Positions 46,538-56,323 of a stretch of 64,000 nt of DNA are shown here, piece by piece. Location: positions 186,001 to 250,000 of the forward strand of contig NZ_CP069812.1 of the NCBI RefSeq assembly GCF_016894385.1, given 5' to 3'. The position numbers were made by a program, and so were the translations under genes. Below the pieces are notes generated by a model that made no database searches, was not told the origin of the DNA, and was given only the letters and a program-made list of their open reading frames with translations. Within the stretch, counting starts at the first letter, position 1; each line of letters begins with the position of its first letter. Source of the DNA: Cupriavidus oxalaticus (GTDB taxonomy: Bacteria; Pseudomonadota; Gammaproteobacteria; Burkholderiales; Burkholderiaceae).

Positions 46538-47875
46538 ATGACCAACCTGATTCGCAACGTGCAACGCGCCGCCCTGGTGGTCAGCGCCGCGGCTGCACTG
46601 CTGGCGCCGGCGGTGCCGGCACTGGCGCAAAGCAACGAGCAGTTCGTCGCGCTGCCGAGCTATCGCGTGGGCCCGTATGGCGCCAACGGGCAGTCGTGGT
46701 ATGGCGGCTTCATCGACTACCTCAACTACGTCAACCTGAAGGATGGCGGCGTCAACGGCGTCAAGATGAGCTGGGAAGAGTGCGAGACCGAGTACAACAA
46801 CGCCAAGGGCGTCGAGTGCTACGAGCGCCTGAAGTCCAAGAACGCCACCACCAAGGGCACGGCCTATCACGCCATGTCCACCGGCATCTCGTACGCGCTG
46901 GTCGACAAGACCGCCGCCGACAAGGTGCCGCTGGTGATGATGGGCTACGGCCGCACCGATGCGGTGGACGGCTCGGTGTTCCCGTACGCGTTCCCGCTGG
47001 TGACCACGTACCAGATGCAGGTGTCGGCCATCGTCAAGTACCTGGCGAGCAAGAGCGGCGGCTCGCTGGCCGGCAAGAAGATCGTCTACCTGTACCACGA
47101 CTCGGCCTATGGCAAGGAGCCGATCGTGGCGCTGCAGGCCGAAGCGCGTCTCGGCAAGTTCAACCTGGTGGAAATTCCCGTGGCGCACCCGGGCAACGAG
47201 CAGGGCGCGCAGTGGCTGAAGATCCGCCAGGAGAACCCCGACTACGTGATCTTCTGGGGCTGGGGCGTGATGAACCAGACCGCGCTGAAGGCCGCGCAGA
47301 AGGTGGGCTTCTCGCGCGAGAAAATGATCGGCTCCTGGTGGGCGGGCTCCGAGGAAGACACGGTGCCGGCGGGTGATGCCTCCAAGGGCTACATGAGCGC
47401 GACCTGGAACGTCGCGGGCAAGAGCGTGCCGCTGATCGCCGATATCGAGAAAGTCGTGTACGGCGCCGGCAAGGGCAACCTGCAGGACAAGAGCAAGATC
47501 GGTTCGGTGCTGTACAACCGCGGCGTTTCCGCAGCGGTGGTGACGGTGGAAGCGGTGCGCGTGGCGCAGGGCAAGTTCGGCAAGGGCAAGCCCATGACCG
47601 GCGAGCAGATGCGCTGGGCCTTCGAAAACCTGAACCTGACCAACGCGCGCCTGCAGCAACTGGGTGCCACCGGCCTGTTGCCCGAGATCAAGACCAGCTG
47701 CGAGAACCACGAGGGCTCGGGCAAGGTGAAGATCCAGCAGTGGGACGGCAGCAAGTGGGTGGTGGTGTCGGACTGGATCGAGGGCAACAAGAGCCTGATC
47801 CACCCGCTGTTCAAGGCCACGGCCGCGCAGTATGCGAAGGAGAAGGGGATTACGCCGGGGTGCTCGAAGTCTTGA
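46538..47875 (+). CDS. livK: Branched-chain-type ABC substrate-binding protein LivK
   Basis: 445 residues, longer than the classical LivK (about 370). Signal peptide about 1-31 (AALVVSAAAALLAPAVPALAQ), then a type I periplasmic binding fold: SYRVGPYGANGQSWYGGFIDYLNYVN, KMSWEECETEYNNAKGVECYERLK, YLYHDSAYGKEP, FWGWGVMNQTALKAAQKVGF. This subgroup travels with acyl-CoA ligases and is often tied to aromatic or aliphatic acid uptake; amino acids remain possible. AAGGAG precedes the ATG. Confidence 0.92.
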   Translation: MTNLIRNVQRAALVVSAAAALLAPAVPALAQSNEQFVALPSYRVGPYGANGQSWYGGFIDYLNYVNLKDGGVNGVKMSWEECETEYNNAKGVECYERLKSKNATTKGTAYHAMSTGISYALVDKTAADKVPLVMMGYGRTDAVDGSVFPYAFPLVTTYQMQVSAIVKYLASKSGGSLAGKKIVYLYHDSAYGKEPIVALQAEARLGKFNLVEIPVAHPGNEQGAQWLKIRQENPDYVIFWGWGVMNQTALKAAQKVGFSREKMIGSWWAGSEEDTVPAGDASKGYMSATWNVAGKSVPLIADIEKVVYGAGKGNLQDKSKIGSVLYNRGVSAAVVTVEAVRVAQGKFGKGKPMTGEQMRWAFENLNLTNARLQQLGATGLLPEIKTSCENHEGSGKVKIQQWDGSKWVVVSDWIEGNKSLIHPLFKATAAQYAKEKGITPGCSKS

Positions 47876-47898
47876 TGCCGGCCAATGCCCGATGGGGT

Positions 47899-47940
47899 GC
47901 TCCCCTCTCCCGCTTGCGGGAGAGGGGCCGGGGGAGAGGG
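47899..47940. repeat. REP-like palindromic repeat, copy 5
   Basis: GCTCCCCTCTCCCGCTTGCGGGAGAGGGG-type hairpin with the CCGGGGGAGAGGG tail, 24 bases after livK. It faces copy 6 in opposite orientation about 45 bases on, so the two make a REPIN-like pair. Confidence 0.85.
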
Positions 47941-47985
47941 CAGGCGCTCGCAATCCGGAAGGCGCTTACTTCGTCATAGACGCCG

Positions 47986-48027
47986 CCCTCTCCCTCGCCC
48001 CTCTCCCAAAGGGAGAGGGGAGCAAAC
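47986..48027. repeat. REP-like palindromic repeat, copy 6 (inverted)
   Basis: Reverse-oriented copy: CCCTCTCCCTCGCCCCTCTCCC-AAA-GGGAGAGGGGAGCAAAC in pieces, with the tail now first. It lies between livK and livF, closing an inverted pair with copy 5. Confidence 0.85.
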
Positions 48028-48078
48028 CAGCGGGAATGCGAAGTCCCAAATTACCGCAACACCAATCCGAGCCACACC

Positions 48079-48894
48079 ATGAGCCTCCTGTCCATCAACA
48101 ACATCGAAGTCATCTACGATCACGTGATCCTGGTGCTCAAGGGCGTTTCGCTCGAAGTGCCGGAGGGCAAGATCGTGGCGCTGCTCGGCGCCAACGGCGC
48201 GGGCAAGACCACCACGCTGAAGGCGATTTCCAACCTGCTGCAGGCCGAGCGCGGCGACGTCACCAAGGGTTCGATCGAGTATCGCGGCGACCGCGTCGAC
48301 CAGCTCACCCCCAACGACCTGGTACGCCGCGGCGTGATCCAGGTGATGGAAGGGCGCCACTGCTTCGCGCACCTGACCATCGAGGAAAACCTGCTCACCG
48401 GTGCGTACACGCGTGGCCTGTCGCGCTCGCAGACGCGCGACGAGCTGGAGAAGATCTACAACTATTTCCCGCGCCTGAAGACGCGCCGCAAGTCGCAGGC
48501 GGGCTACACCTCCGGCGGCGAGCAGCAGATGTGTGCGATCGGCCGCGCCATGATGGCCAAGCCGGCGATGATCCTGCTCGACGAACCGTCGATGGGCCTG
48601 GCGCCGCAGATCGTCGAAGAGATCTTCGAGATCGTGCGCGACCTGAATTCGCGCGAGAAGGTCAGCTTCCTGCTGGCCGAGCAGAACACCATGGTCGCGC
48701 TGCGCTATGCCGACTACGGCTACATCCTGGAAAACGGCCGCGTGGTGATGGACGGCGACGCCGAGTCGCTGCGCACCAACGAGGACGTGAAGGAGTTCTA
48801 CCTGGGCGTGGCCGCCAACGACGCGGATGGCGGCGCGCGCAAGTCCTTCCGCGACGTCAAGAGTTATCGCCGGCGCAAGCGCTGGCTGGCATAG
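48079..48894 (+). CDS. livF: Branched-chain-type ABC transporter ATPase LivF
   Basis: 271 residues, second ATPase. Walker A LLGANGAGKTT near residue 40, GVIQVMEGRHCFAHLTIEENLLTGAY (the LivF-type VPEGR loop), signature TSGGEQQMCAIGRAMMAKP, Walker B MILLDEPSMGLAP, FLLAEQNTMVALRYADYGYILENGRVVM. The C-terminal tail (DADGGARKSFRDVKSYRRRKRW) is basic. ATG 48079 opens the domain. Confidence 0.94.
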   Translation: MSLLSINNIEVIYDHVILVLKGVSLEVPEGKIVALLGANGAGKTTTLKAISNLLQAERGDVTKGSIEYRGDRVDQLTPNDLVRRGVIQVMEGRHCFAHLTIEENLLTGAYTRGLSRSQTRDELEKIYNYFPRLKTRRKSQAGYTSGGEQQMCAIGRAMMAKPAMILLDEPSMGLAPQIVEEIFEIVRDLNSREKVSFLLAEQNTMVALRYADYGYILENGRVVMDGDAESLRTNEDVKEFYLGVAANDADGGARKSFRDVKSYRRRKRWLA

Positions 48895-48988
48895 CGCCGC
48901 GCGGTTTATCCCTGGCGTTGCCAACGCGCCGTGGCTGGTTGCCGCCGGCGCGGCGGCAATCCGCCTCCTTTCCTGACGCAACAGCACC

Positions 48989-50239
48989 ATGCCTGAATAC
49001 TTCGATTCGCTCGAAACCCGCGCGCCGGCAATCCGCGAGCAGGCGCTTCTTGCCGCCCTGGCACGCCAGGTGGCCCACGCGCGCGACAACGCGCCTTACT
49101 TCGCCGAGCTGCTGCGCGACGTGGACCCGCGCTCGCTGACGTCGCGCGAGGCGCTGGCGGCGTTGCCGGTGACGCGCAAGTCCGACCTGACCGCACGCCA
49201 GCGCGCGCTGCCGCCGCTGGGCGGCCTCAATGCGACGCCGCTGGGCAGGCTGCGCCATGTGTTCCAGTCACCGGGCCCGATCCACGAGCCCGATGGCCAC
49301 GACGCCGACTGGTGGCGCACGGCCCGCGCCATGCATGCCGCGGGCTTCCGTGCCGGCGACCTGGTCTACAACACCTTTTCCTACCACTTCACGCCGGCCG
49401 GCATGATGATGGAAATCGGCGCGCACAAGCTGGGCTGCTGCGTGTTCCCGGCGGGCGTCGGCCAGACCGAGTCGCAGGTGCAGGCGCTTGCCAGCCTGCA
49501 GCCGGCGGCCTACGCGGGCACGCCTTCATTCCTGAAGCTGCTGCTGGAACGGGGCGACGAGATGGGCCTGCCCTGCACCAGCCTCGCCAAAGCGCTGGTC
49601 TCCGGCGAGGCGCTGCCGCCGTCATTGCGCGCGTGGTTCCAGCAACGCGGGGTGCGCGTGCAGCAGATGTACGGCAGCGCGGATCTCGGGCTGATCGCCT
49701 ACGAGACCGAAGGCGGCGACGGCTGGGTGGTGGACGAGGGCGTGCTGGTGGAGATCGTCGAGCCGGGCGGCACGCGGCCCATGCCTGAGGGCGAGACCGG
49801 CGAGGTGGTGGTGACGGTGCTCGGCAACGGCGATTATCCGTTGATCCGCTTCGGCACCGGCGACCTGTCGGCGGTGGTGGCGGAATCCTCGCAGCGGCCG
49901 AGCCCGTGCGGGCGCACCAATATCCGGCTCAAGGGCTGGCTGGGACGCGCGGACCAGGCGACCAAGGTCAAGGGCATGTTCGTGCATCCGGGGCAGGTGG
50001 CCGACGTGCTGCGCCGCCATCCGGAAATCCGCGCTGCGCGGCTGGTGGTGACCGGCGATCCTGGCGCGGACGTGATGACGTTGCGCTGCGAGGCAACGCG
50101 CGAGGATACGGAACTGCAGCGCGCGGTGGCCGAGTCGCTGCGCGAGGTGATGCGATTGCGCGGGGAGGTGGCGTTCGTGGCGTCGGGGTCGTTGCCGCAG
50201 GATGGGAAGGTGATTGAGGATGCGCGGCGGTATGAGTGA
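48989..50239 (+). CDS. PaaK-like phenylacetate-CoA-ligase-family protein
   Basis: 416 residues of the phenylacetyl-CoA ligase-like AMP-binding family. VAHARDNAPYFAELLRDVDP and LPVTRKSDL are the N-terminal marks; the ATP loop TFSYHFTPAGMMMEIGAH region is less canonical than YTSGTTG; MYGSADLGLIAYETEG and RFGTGDLSAVV, GRADQATKVKGMFVHPGQV follow. It ends the liv operon, the second CoA ligase of the set. A carboxylic acid substrate, perhaps aromatic, is inferred. Confidence 0.85.
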   Translation: MPEYFDSLETRAPAIREQALLAALARQVAHARDNAPYFAELLRDVDPRSLTSREALAALPVTRKSDLTARQRALPPLGGLNATPLGRLRHVFQSPGPIHEPDGHDADWWRTARAMHAAGFRAGDLVYNTFSYHFTPAGMMMEIGAHKLGCCVFPAGVGQTESQVQALASLQPAAYAGTPSFLKLLLERGDEMGLPCTSLAKALVSGEALPPSLRAWFQQRGVRVQQMYGSADLGLIAYETEGGDGWVVDEGVLVEIVEPGGTRPMPEGETGEVVVTVLGNGDYPLIRFGTGDLSAVVAESSQRPSPCGRTNIRLKGWLGRADQATKVKGMFVHPGQVADVLRRHPEIRAARLVVTGDPGADVMTLRCEATREDTELQRAVAESLREVMRLRGEVAFVASGSLPQDGKVIEDARRYE

Positions 50240-50278
50240 AGGACTTGCCGTGAGAGAGTCTGACTTCGTTGAGGCGCT

Positions 50279-50421
50279 AGCCCTCACCCCCTGCCCCTCT
50301 CCCGCAAGCGGGAGAGGGGAGCAAACCGTTGGTGTGCGATAGCGTCAGCGCTTGCCGTCACCCCGCGCAGTCGCTCCCCTCTCCCGCGTGCGGGAGAGGG
50401 GTGGGGGTGAGGGCCAGAGCG
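50279..50421. repeat. REPIN-like inverted pair of palindromes, copies 7 and 8
   Basis: Copy 7 (50279-50327, GCCCCTCTCCCGC-AA-GCGGGAGAGGGGAGC with a CCCTCACCCC tail) and copy 8 (50372-50421, GCTCCCCTCTCCCGC-GT-GCGGGAGAGGGG with a GGGGGTGAGGGC tail) are inverted to each other, 44 bases apart. Together they could fold as one long structure between two convergent genes. Confidence 0.88.
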
Positions 50422-50457
50422 TCAACGGAGTGACGGGCGTCGACAGACCAAAAAGCC

Positions 50458-50901
50458 TCAAGACTTCCCCCCATCCGCAGGCCGCGTTGGCAACCGGATC
50501 ATCCACACGCTAACCCCCACCGCACAAGCCAGCAACGCCGCCGACGCAACCGGCCGCCCCCGCAGCAGCCATGCCGTCGTCCCCATCGACACCCACATCA
50601 TCGACAGCGCCAGGCACTTCGCCTTGAACGGAATGCTCCGATGCCGCTGCCAGTCGCTGACCAGCGGCCCGAAGCGCGGATGCCCCATCAGCCAGCCGTG
50701 GAAGCGCTGCGACCCGCGCGCGAAGCACGCCGCGGCCAGCAGCACGAACGGCGTGGTCGGCAGCACCGGCAGGAAGATCCCGATCACGCCCAGCAGCAGG
50801 CAGAGCCCGCCCAGCGCCACCCAGACGGCGCGCAGCACGCGCTGGCGGTGGCTCAGCACGGCTTCAGGATCGGGCGAAAGGTCAGGGTTGGAAGGCTGCA
50901 A
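50458..50901 (-). CDS. YbaN/DUF454 inner-membrane protein
   Basis: 147 residues. RAVWVALGGLCLLLGVIGIFLPVLPTTPFVLLAAACFARGS is the DUF454 signature (LPTTPF loop between two helices), then RFHGWLMGHPRFGPLVSDWQRHRSIPFKAKCLAL, and two further membrane segments near 105-140. Function unknown. It lies 45 bases downstream of the nitronate monooxygenase gene on the same strand and may be in its transcript. Confidence 0.85.
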   Translation of the reverse strand: MQPSNPDLSPDPEAVLSHRQRVLRAVWVALGGLCLLLGVIGIFLPVLPTTPFVLLAAACFARGSQRFHGWLMGHPRFGPLVSDWQRHRSIPFKAKCLALSMMWVSMGTTAWLLRGRPVASAALLACAVGVSVWMIRLPTRPADGGKS

Positions 50902-50945
50902 TGGTCGAACAAAGGGCCGCTAAGCGGCCCCGGCGATCGGATCGG

Positions 50946-51923
50946 TCAGCGCGCAATCCCAAGCCGCGCCTTGGCCGCATCGTACTCCGCTTTCATGCGC
51001 GCGACGATCTCGCCGGCGCCCGGGATGTCGTGGATCTGGCCCACGCCCTGGCCGGCACCCCAGATGTCCTTCCACGCCTTGGCCTTGGAGCTGCCGCTGG
51101 AGAAGTCCATCCTGGTCTTGTCGGCCACCGGCAGGTTGTCCGGGTCCAGGCCCGCGTTGCTGATGCTTTCGCGGATGTAGTTGCCGTGCACGCCCGTGAA
51201 CACGTTGGTGTAGACGATATCTGCGGCGGCCGAGCTGGTGATCGACCGCTTGTACGTTTCGGCTGCATGCGCCTCCTGCGAGGCGATGAAGCGCGTGCCG
51301 ACGTAGGCGAAGTCGGCGCCCATGGCCTGCGCCGCCAGCACGGCCTCGCCGGTGGCGATCGAGCCCGACAGCGCGATCGGGCCGTCGAAGATCTTGCGTA
51401 CCTCCCCCACCAGCGCGAACGGCGACAGCATGCCGGCATGGCCGCCGGCGCCGGCCGCGACCAGGATCAGGCCGTCGACGCCGGCCTCGATCGCCTTTTC
51501 GGCATGGCGCAGGCTGATCACGTCGTGCAGCACGATGCCGCCGTAGCTGTGCACCGCGTCGATCAGCTCCCTGGGCGGCGCGCGCAGCGAGGTGATGAAG
51601 ATCGGCACCTTGTGCTCGACGCAGACCTTGATGTCGTGCTCGAGGCGGGCGTTGGACGCATGGACGATCTGGTTGACCGCGACCGGCCCGACCGGCGCGC
51701 CCGGGTTGGCGGCCTTGAACGCGGCCAGCTCATCCTGGATCTGCGTCAGCCATTCGCCGAGCAGCTCCGCGGGGCGCGCGTTCAGCGCCGGGAACGAACC
51801 GACGATGCCGGCCTTGCATTGCGCCAGCACCAGTTCGGGATAGCTGACGATGAACATGGGCGAGGCAATCACGGGCAGGGCCAGGTTCTGCAGGACCTGG
51901 GGCAGTTGCTTGGCGGCGGGCAT
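50946..51923 (-). CDS. Nitronate monooxygenase (2-nitropropane dioxygenase family)
   Basis: 325 residues, FMN barrel. LALPVIASPMFIVSYPELVLAQCKAGIVGSFPALNAR is the family N terminus; HDVISLRHAEKAIEAGVDGLILVAAGAGGHAG and PIALSGSIATGEAVLAAQAMGADFAYVGTRFIA hold the FMN phosphate loops; catalytic-type His is in LHDVISLRHA. It oxidises propionate-3-nitronate or alkyl nitronates. AGGAGACACC-ATG gives the start. A TetR-type palindrome covers its promoter. Confidence 0.92.
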   Translation of the reverse strand: MPAAKQLPQVLQNLALPVIASPMFIVSYPELVLAQCKAGIVGSFPALNARPAELLGEWLTQIQDELAAFKAANPGAPVGPVAVNQIVHASNARLEHDIKVCVEHKVPIFITSLRAPPRELIDAVHSYGGIVLHDVISLRHAEKAIEAGVDGLILVAAGAGGHAGMLSPFALVGEVRKIFDGPIALSGSIATGEAVLAAQAMGADFAYVGTRFIASQEAHAAETYKRSITSSAAADIVYTNVFTGVHGNYIRESISNAGLDPDNLPVADKTRMDFSSGSSKAKAWKDIWGAGQGVGQIHDIPGAGEIVARMKAEYDAAKARLGIAR

Positions 51924-51968
51924 GGTGTCTCCTGAACCACGGGCGGGCACGCGGAACATGCCCTAAAT

Positions 51969-51987
51969 GAACGGTCGTTCGATTATA
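51969..51987 (-). promoter_or_regulatory. Promoter and TetR-type operator of nitronate monooxygenase
   Basis: On the minus strand TATAAT (51982-51987) is followed by GAACG-AC-CGTTC (51969-51980), a perfect 5-2-5 palindrome lying on the transcription start. This spacing suits a TetR-like repressor, but no TetR gene is in the window. Confidence 0.55.
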
Positions 51988-52195
51988 GGGAGTTTCCGGG
52001 GTGCGTCGCTAGAAGCCCAAGTCTATGCCGATCCTGCCGGCGATGGCAGGCGAGTCAGGTCAGATCGCTGTGTGGTGCAGGCATCACTGCATGGGCGGTC
52101 AGATTTCGGTGTGCTTGCCTGGCTATTGCCGATATTTCCCGTTTCTCAGACTGCGGGGAACAGGCAGTGCCTGCCCCCCGCTCTTCACGCGGCGA

Positions 52196-52705
52196 TCAGT
52201 CCGGGGCGCGCTCGGGGACCGGTAGTTGTACCCATTCCTGATAGAAGGCCTCGATGTCCGGCTCGAAGTCGTGGATTACCGGATACCAGGGGGTGGGCGC
52301 CTCGACATCGTGCATGGTGCCGCACGCCGGGCAGTAGTACTCGCGATATACCTGCCACTGGGTGTCAGGGGCCATCAGCCTGGGATAGACCTCGGTCATT
52401 GCCTCTTCGGTGTCGCGCACATAGATCGAGGCATGCAGCTTCCAGTTCTCGCGGTAGTCGCAGAACTCGTGGCCGCAATCGCACTTGACCACCCATTTCC
52501 TGGTGCCGGCCGATTGCACAATGTGCATGTGCGGGCCGAGCGGAAGCACGATACGGTCCGGGAAGCTCACCTTGGCCTGCAGTGCGGCCAGGTACTGCTC
52601 GAACCGGCTGTCATCCTTGGGCATCGAGAGCATGCGGAAAGTGGTTTCCCAGTCCAGAGAGCCTTCGACGAGGTGGGCAACCTGTTCATTGGTGTAGGCA
52701 GACAT
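52196..52705 (-). CDS. acxC: Acetone carboxylase gamma subunit
   Basis: 169 residues. The smallest subunit of the ATP-dependent enzyme that carboxylates acetone to acetoacetate. Typical start YTNEQVAHLVEGSLDWETTFRMLSMPKDDSRF; Cys-rich zinc-binding part WVVKCDCGHEFCDYRENWKLHASIYVRD...YYCPACGTMHDVEAPTPWYPVIHDFEPDIEAFYQEW. It follows acxB by 23 bases. The gene is intact, but an insertion in acxB upstream is likely to reduce its transcription. Confidence 0.95.
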   Translation of the reverse strand: MSAYTNEQVAHLVEGSLDWETTFRMLSMPKDDSRFEQYLAALQAKVSFPDRIVLPLGPHMHIVQSAGTRKWVVKCDCGHEFCDYRENWKLHASIYVRDTEEAMTEVYPRLMAPDTQWQVYREYYCPACGTMHDVEAPTPWYPVIHDFEPDIEAFYQEWVQLPVPERAPD

Positions 52706-54988
52706 TGTTCAGCTCCTTGATTCGGTGATTACTCTTCGACCTGGACGACGGTGGTGACGTCGGGCAGCAGGGAGAGGTCCATGCGGTGCTTGGCGCCGTA
52801 GGACGGCACGCCCAGTTCTTCCTCCAGCAGCTGCCATTCGGCGGGGAGGTTCCAGAATGCCTTGAACTCCCGCGTGAACTTCTCCGACAGGGCGAAGCTG
52901 GTGGCGAACATGTGCTGCACCTGGATGGACGCGTGCTTGTTGAGGATGCGTTCGCGCTCCTCCTTCATCCACTCGCGGGTTGGCAGGGACCGGGCCAGGC
53001 GTTCCTTGCGGATCTCGGCACGGCGGGCCTGGGTTTTGCCCGCATCTACCTTGAACACGCCCTTGGCGTCCTGGGTGAAGACGGCGCCATAGACCTTCTG
53101 CGCGTATTCCGGCAGCAGGAATTTCTGGTTGAGGTCCTCCTCGATGGCCTTCGGATCCCGGTCGATCGGGTCGCCAAAGCCCGGGCCGCCGCGCAGGTAG
53201 TTGAGGTACAGGTCGTGGTTGGCGTAGCAGTCCTCGGTGGTGATGCACTGCTTGTCACGCTTGACCACGGCAGTGGCATCGATGTGGCGCTCGTAGTCCG
53301 GCTTGCCCGGATCGATGTCGCCGCCCAGGGGCAAGGAGTCGCCAATGGCGATGCGCTTGTCCAGCCCTGTCTTGTGCGCCTCAAAGCGGTAGCCGGTGGC
53401 TGAGGGATAGCCGCCCATCATGCCCCAGTCGCTGTTCATGAACCCGTTGCCCATGAAGAACATGGTCCAGTCCTGGGCGTTCCACACCATGCGCAGCGTC
53501 TCGAAGCCGCACCCGCCGCGGTACTTGCCGTAGCCGCCGGAGTTGGCCTTGACGTTGCGGCCGAGGTAGAGCAGCGGCTCGGCCATCTCCCAGATCTCGA
53601 TGTCGCCCATGTCGCCTTCCGGGTTCCAGATGGCGGCGGCATGGTTGAGGCCATCCTTGACGGCGCAGGCACCCGTGCCGCAGGAACTGGCCTCGAAGCT
53701 GTTGACCGCGTGGATCTCGCCGTCCTGGTTGATGCCGCCACCCTGCAGCCAGTTGGAGGTGTTGGCGTTGCCGGCATTGACCTCTTCCAGATAGCCACGG
53801 CTGAAATAGGACTGGGACAGACCGCGCCACAGGGCCGCCCAGCCTGAGACCAGGAAGTGCCAGGCGTAGGCGTGGCCAGTGCGGCGGTCATCCGGGTTGC
53901 ACCAGGTGCCCTTTGGTAGCCGAAACTCGGTGGCGAAGTAGGCGCCGTCGTTGATGCGCTGGGTAGGCACCAGGGTCTGGCACATCATCACCCAGATGCC
54001 GGAAGTGAAGGCCACCTGATGGGCGTTGAAGGTGTGCCAGCCCCAGCGGCTCGCGCCTTCGAAGTCCAGGCGCCATTTTCCGTCCGGCCTGATGGTCATC
54101 TCCACCGGCGAGTGCATGATGGAGTCGAGCTTGGCGAAGGCGTTGGAGACCTGCACGTCGTCGTGCTTGTATGGCACGTCGACAAAGGAAACCTTGCGGT
54201 ATTTGCCGGGCAGGGTCATGGCCTTGATGCGGCTCTGCAGTCCGCGGCGGCCTTCTTCGATGACCTCGAAGGCAAACTTCTCGTAGGCTTCGATGCCGTC
54301 GGCGCGGATCACTTCCTCCACCAACTCGCGGATCATGTGGCAGCCGGCGATGCGGGTCTTTTCGTCGAGGATCCAGTACTTGGGCGTGCGCACCGAGCGC
54401 TGGGACTCATGCAGCCAGTCGCGCAGCGGCTCGTCGTTCACCCCGGTCTTGCGGCAGGTGATCATGTAGCCGTCGCCGAAGCGCTGGGTCTGGCCGGTGG
54501 ACATTGAGCCCGGCGTCACCGAGCCGGTGTCGATGACATGGGTGACGCCGCCCACCCAGCCGATCAGCCGTCCTTCCCAGAAGATCGGGACGATGGTGGC
54601 GATGTCGCATGGATGGACGTTACCGATGGCGCAGTCATTGGTCGTGAACATGTCGCCGGGGTTGATGCCGGGGTTGGCTTCCCAGTTGTTCTCGATCATG
54701 TACTTGATCGCAGCGCCCATGGTGCCGACGTGGATGATGATCCCGGTCGAGGTCAGGACGCAGTCGCCGGCGGCGTTGTAAAGCGTGAAGCAGAGTTCGC
54801 CTTCCTGCTCGACGATGGGGCTGGCGGCGATCTTCTTGGCGGTCTCGCGGGCATGCACCAGGCCACCACGCAGCTTGGAGAACAGCTTCTCGTAGCCGAT
54901 CGGGTCGCTGTCCCGGAATTCCAGCTTCTTGAGGCCGTTGTAGTGGCCGGTGGCCTTGGTACGCTCGATGATACCGTCGCGGTACTGC

Positions 54989-54992
54989 TTAA
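54989..54992. repeat. Target-site duplication TTAA, left
   Basis: TTAA directly before the element. The same four bases follow it at 56324-56327. Uninterrupted acxB would carry one copy, in CGCTTAAGCAG. Confidence 0.9.
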
Positions 54993-56323
54993 CAGGCTGC
55001 TGAAATACCTCCAGCGGAAGTCAGCGCGACAGCCGGGTGAAGCGTTGATTTGAGGATCCCATCCAACCTCACATTTATGCGCGGCGCAGACACCTTCTCC
55101 GAAAGCCTGTTCACCATGCGGAGGCTGGATGATTTCGTGCCAAAGTCCCACCCGCTGCGCTCGATCCGCACTATGGCCAACCTGGCGCTGGTGAAGATGA
55201 ACCGGTTGTTCGCGCAGATGTACGAGGCCGACATTAAGGGCGGCCGGCCCAGCATCGCGCCGGAGAAGTTGCTGCGGGCCATGCTGCTGCAGGTGCTCTA
55301 CAGCATTCGCTCCGAACGCCAGCTCATGGAGCAGACGCAATACAACCTGCTGTTTCGCTGGTTCATCGGGCTGTCGATGGACGATACAGTTTGGGTGCCC
55401 ACGGTCTTTACCAAGAACCGCGAACGGCTGATCAAGCATGATGCGGTGATCGAGTTCTTCAACGAAGTGCTGGCCATCGCGCAGAAGAAGGACTGGCTGT
55501 CGGGCGAGCACTTCAGCGTCGACGGCACGCTGATTCAAGCGTGGGCGGGCCACAAGAGCTTCGTGCGCAAGGATGGCGGCGACGAAGACGACAACGACGG
55601 CGCCAACTTCAAGGGTCGCAAGCGCGGCAACGACACGCACGAGTCCAAGACCGATCCCGATGCCAGGCTCTACCGCAAGGGCAAGACCGCCAGTGCACTG
55701 CGCTACATGGGTCATACCCTGAGCGACAACCGCCACGGCCTGGTGGTGAGCGCGATGGTCACCAATGCGGACGGACATGCCGAGCGCGAGGCCGCCAAAG
55801 TCATGCTAAATGATGCCAGGCAGGTGGCTGAGGACCTGGATGTGGAAGTCACCGTGGGCGCGGATAAGGGCTACGACGCCGAAGAATTCATTCAGGCATG
55901 CCTGGAGATGAAGGTGACGCCCCACGTGGCACAGAACACCTCGGGGCGGCGCTCGGCCGTTCCGGACGAGATCGCCAACAGCACCGGTTATGCGATCTCG
56001 CAGCAGAAGCGCAAGTTGATCGAACAAGGCTTTGGCTGGGCCAAGACCGTGGGGCGCATGCGCCATGTGATGGTGCGCGGCCTGAAGAAGGTTGACCAGA
56101 TGTTTGTGCTGAGCATGGCCGCCTACAACCTCGTGCGCATGCGCTCGCTGGGACAAATCCGTCCGCAGTTGCCGTAATCGCGGTAATGAGGCCGGAATCA
56201 GGTACCAAATCGCTGATAAAGTCGATGCAGTGACGTTCGGCTTCCGGATTGTGAAAAATCACAAACCAATCAGCCTTGCAGGGGAAGCTTCGCCGCTTGC
56301 GCGGCGAGTACTTCAGCAGCCTG
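54993..56323 (+). mobile_element. IS5/IS1182-type insertion sequence, 1331 bp
   Basis: Complete element with ends CAGGCTGCTGAAATAC (left) and, reading inward from the right, CAGGCTGCTGAAGTAC: 15 of 16 match. Flanked by TTAA copies. One transposase gene on the plus strand, opposite to acxB. Length, single DDE gene and 4-base duplication fit the IS5 superfamily; exact group was not checked. Confidence 0.93.
55077..56177 (+). CDS. IS transposase (DDE, DUF772 + DDE_Tnp_1)
   Basis: 366 residues from ATG 55077 (MRGADTFSESLFTMRRLDDFVP, the usual start for this group; a TTG nine codons upstream is possible). N-terminal DUF772-type region with PSIAPEKLLRAMLLQVLYSIRSERQLMEQ; catalytic residues: D in FSVDGTLIQAW, D in VGADKGYDAEEF, E in KRKLIEQGFGWAKTVGRMR. 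No frameshift or stop, so the element may be active. The last base lies 146 before the right end, room for the terminal repeat and no other gene. Confidence 0.93.
   Translation: MRGADTFSESLFTMRRLDDFVPKSHPLRSIRTMANLALVKMNRLFAQMYEADIKGGRPSIAPEKLLRAMLLQVLYSIRSERQLMEQTQYNLLFRWFIGLSMDDTVWVPTVFTKNRERLIKHDAVIEFFNEVLAIAQKKDWLSGEHFSVDGTLIQAWAGHKSFVRKDGGDEDDNDGANFKGRKRGNDTHESKTDPDARLYRKGKTASALRYMGHTLSDNRHGLVVSAMVTNADGHAEREAAKVMLNDARQVAEDLDVEVTVGADKGYDAEEFIQACLEMKVTPHVAQNTSGRRSAVPDEIANSTGYAISQQKRKLIEQGFGWAKTVGRMRHVMVRGLKKVDQMFVLSMAAYNLVRMRSLGQIRPQLP

Noticed and set aside
43220..47953. A 1577-codon open frame on the minus strand opposite the liv operon
   Set aside because: The plus strand holds five well-recognised liv/ligase genes in the same place; the minus frame is His/Arg/Gln-rich with no domain, as expected for the antisense of high-GC genes.
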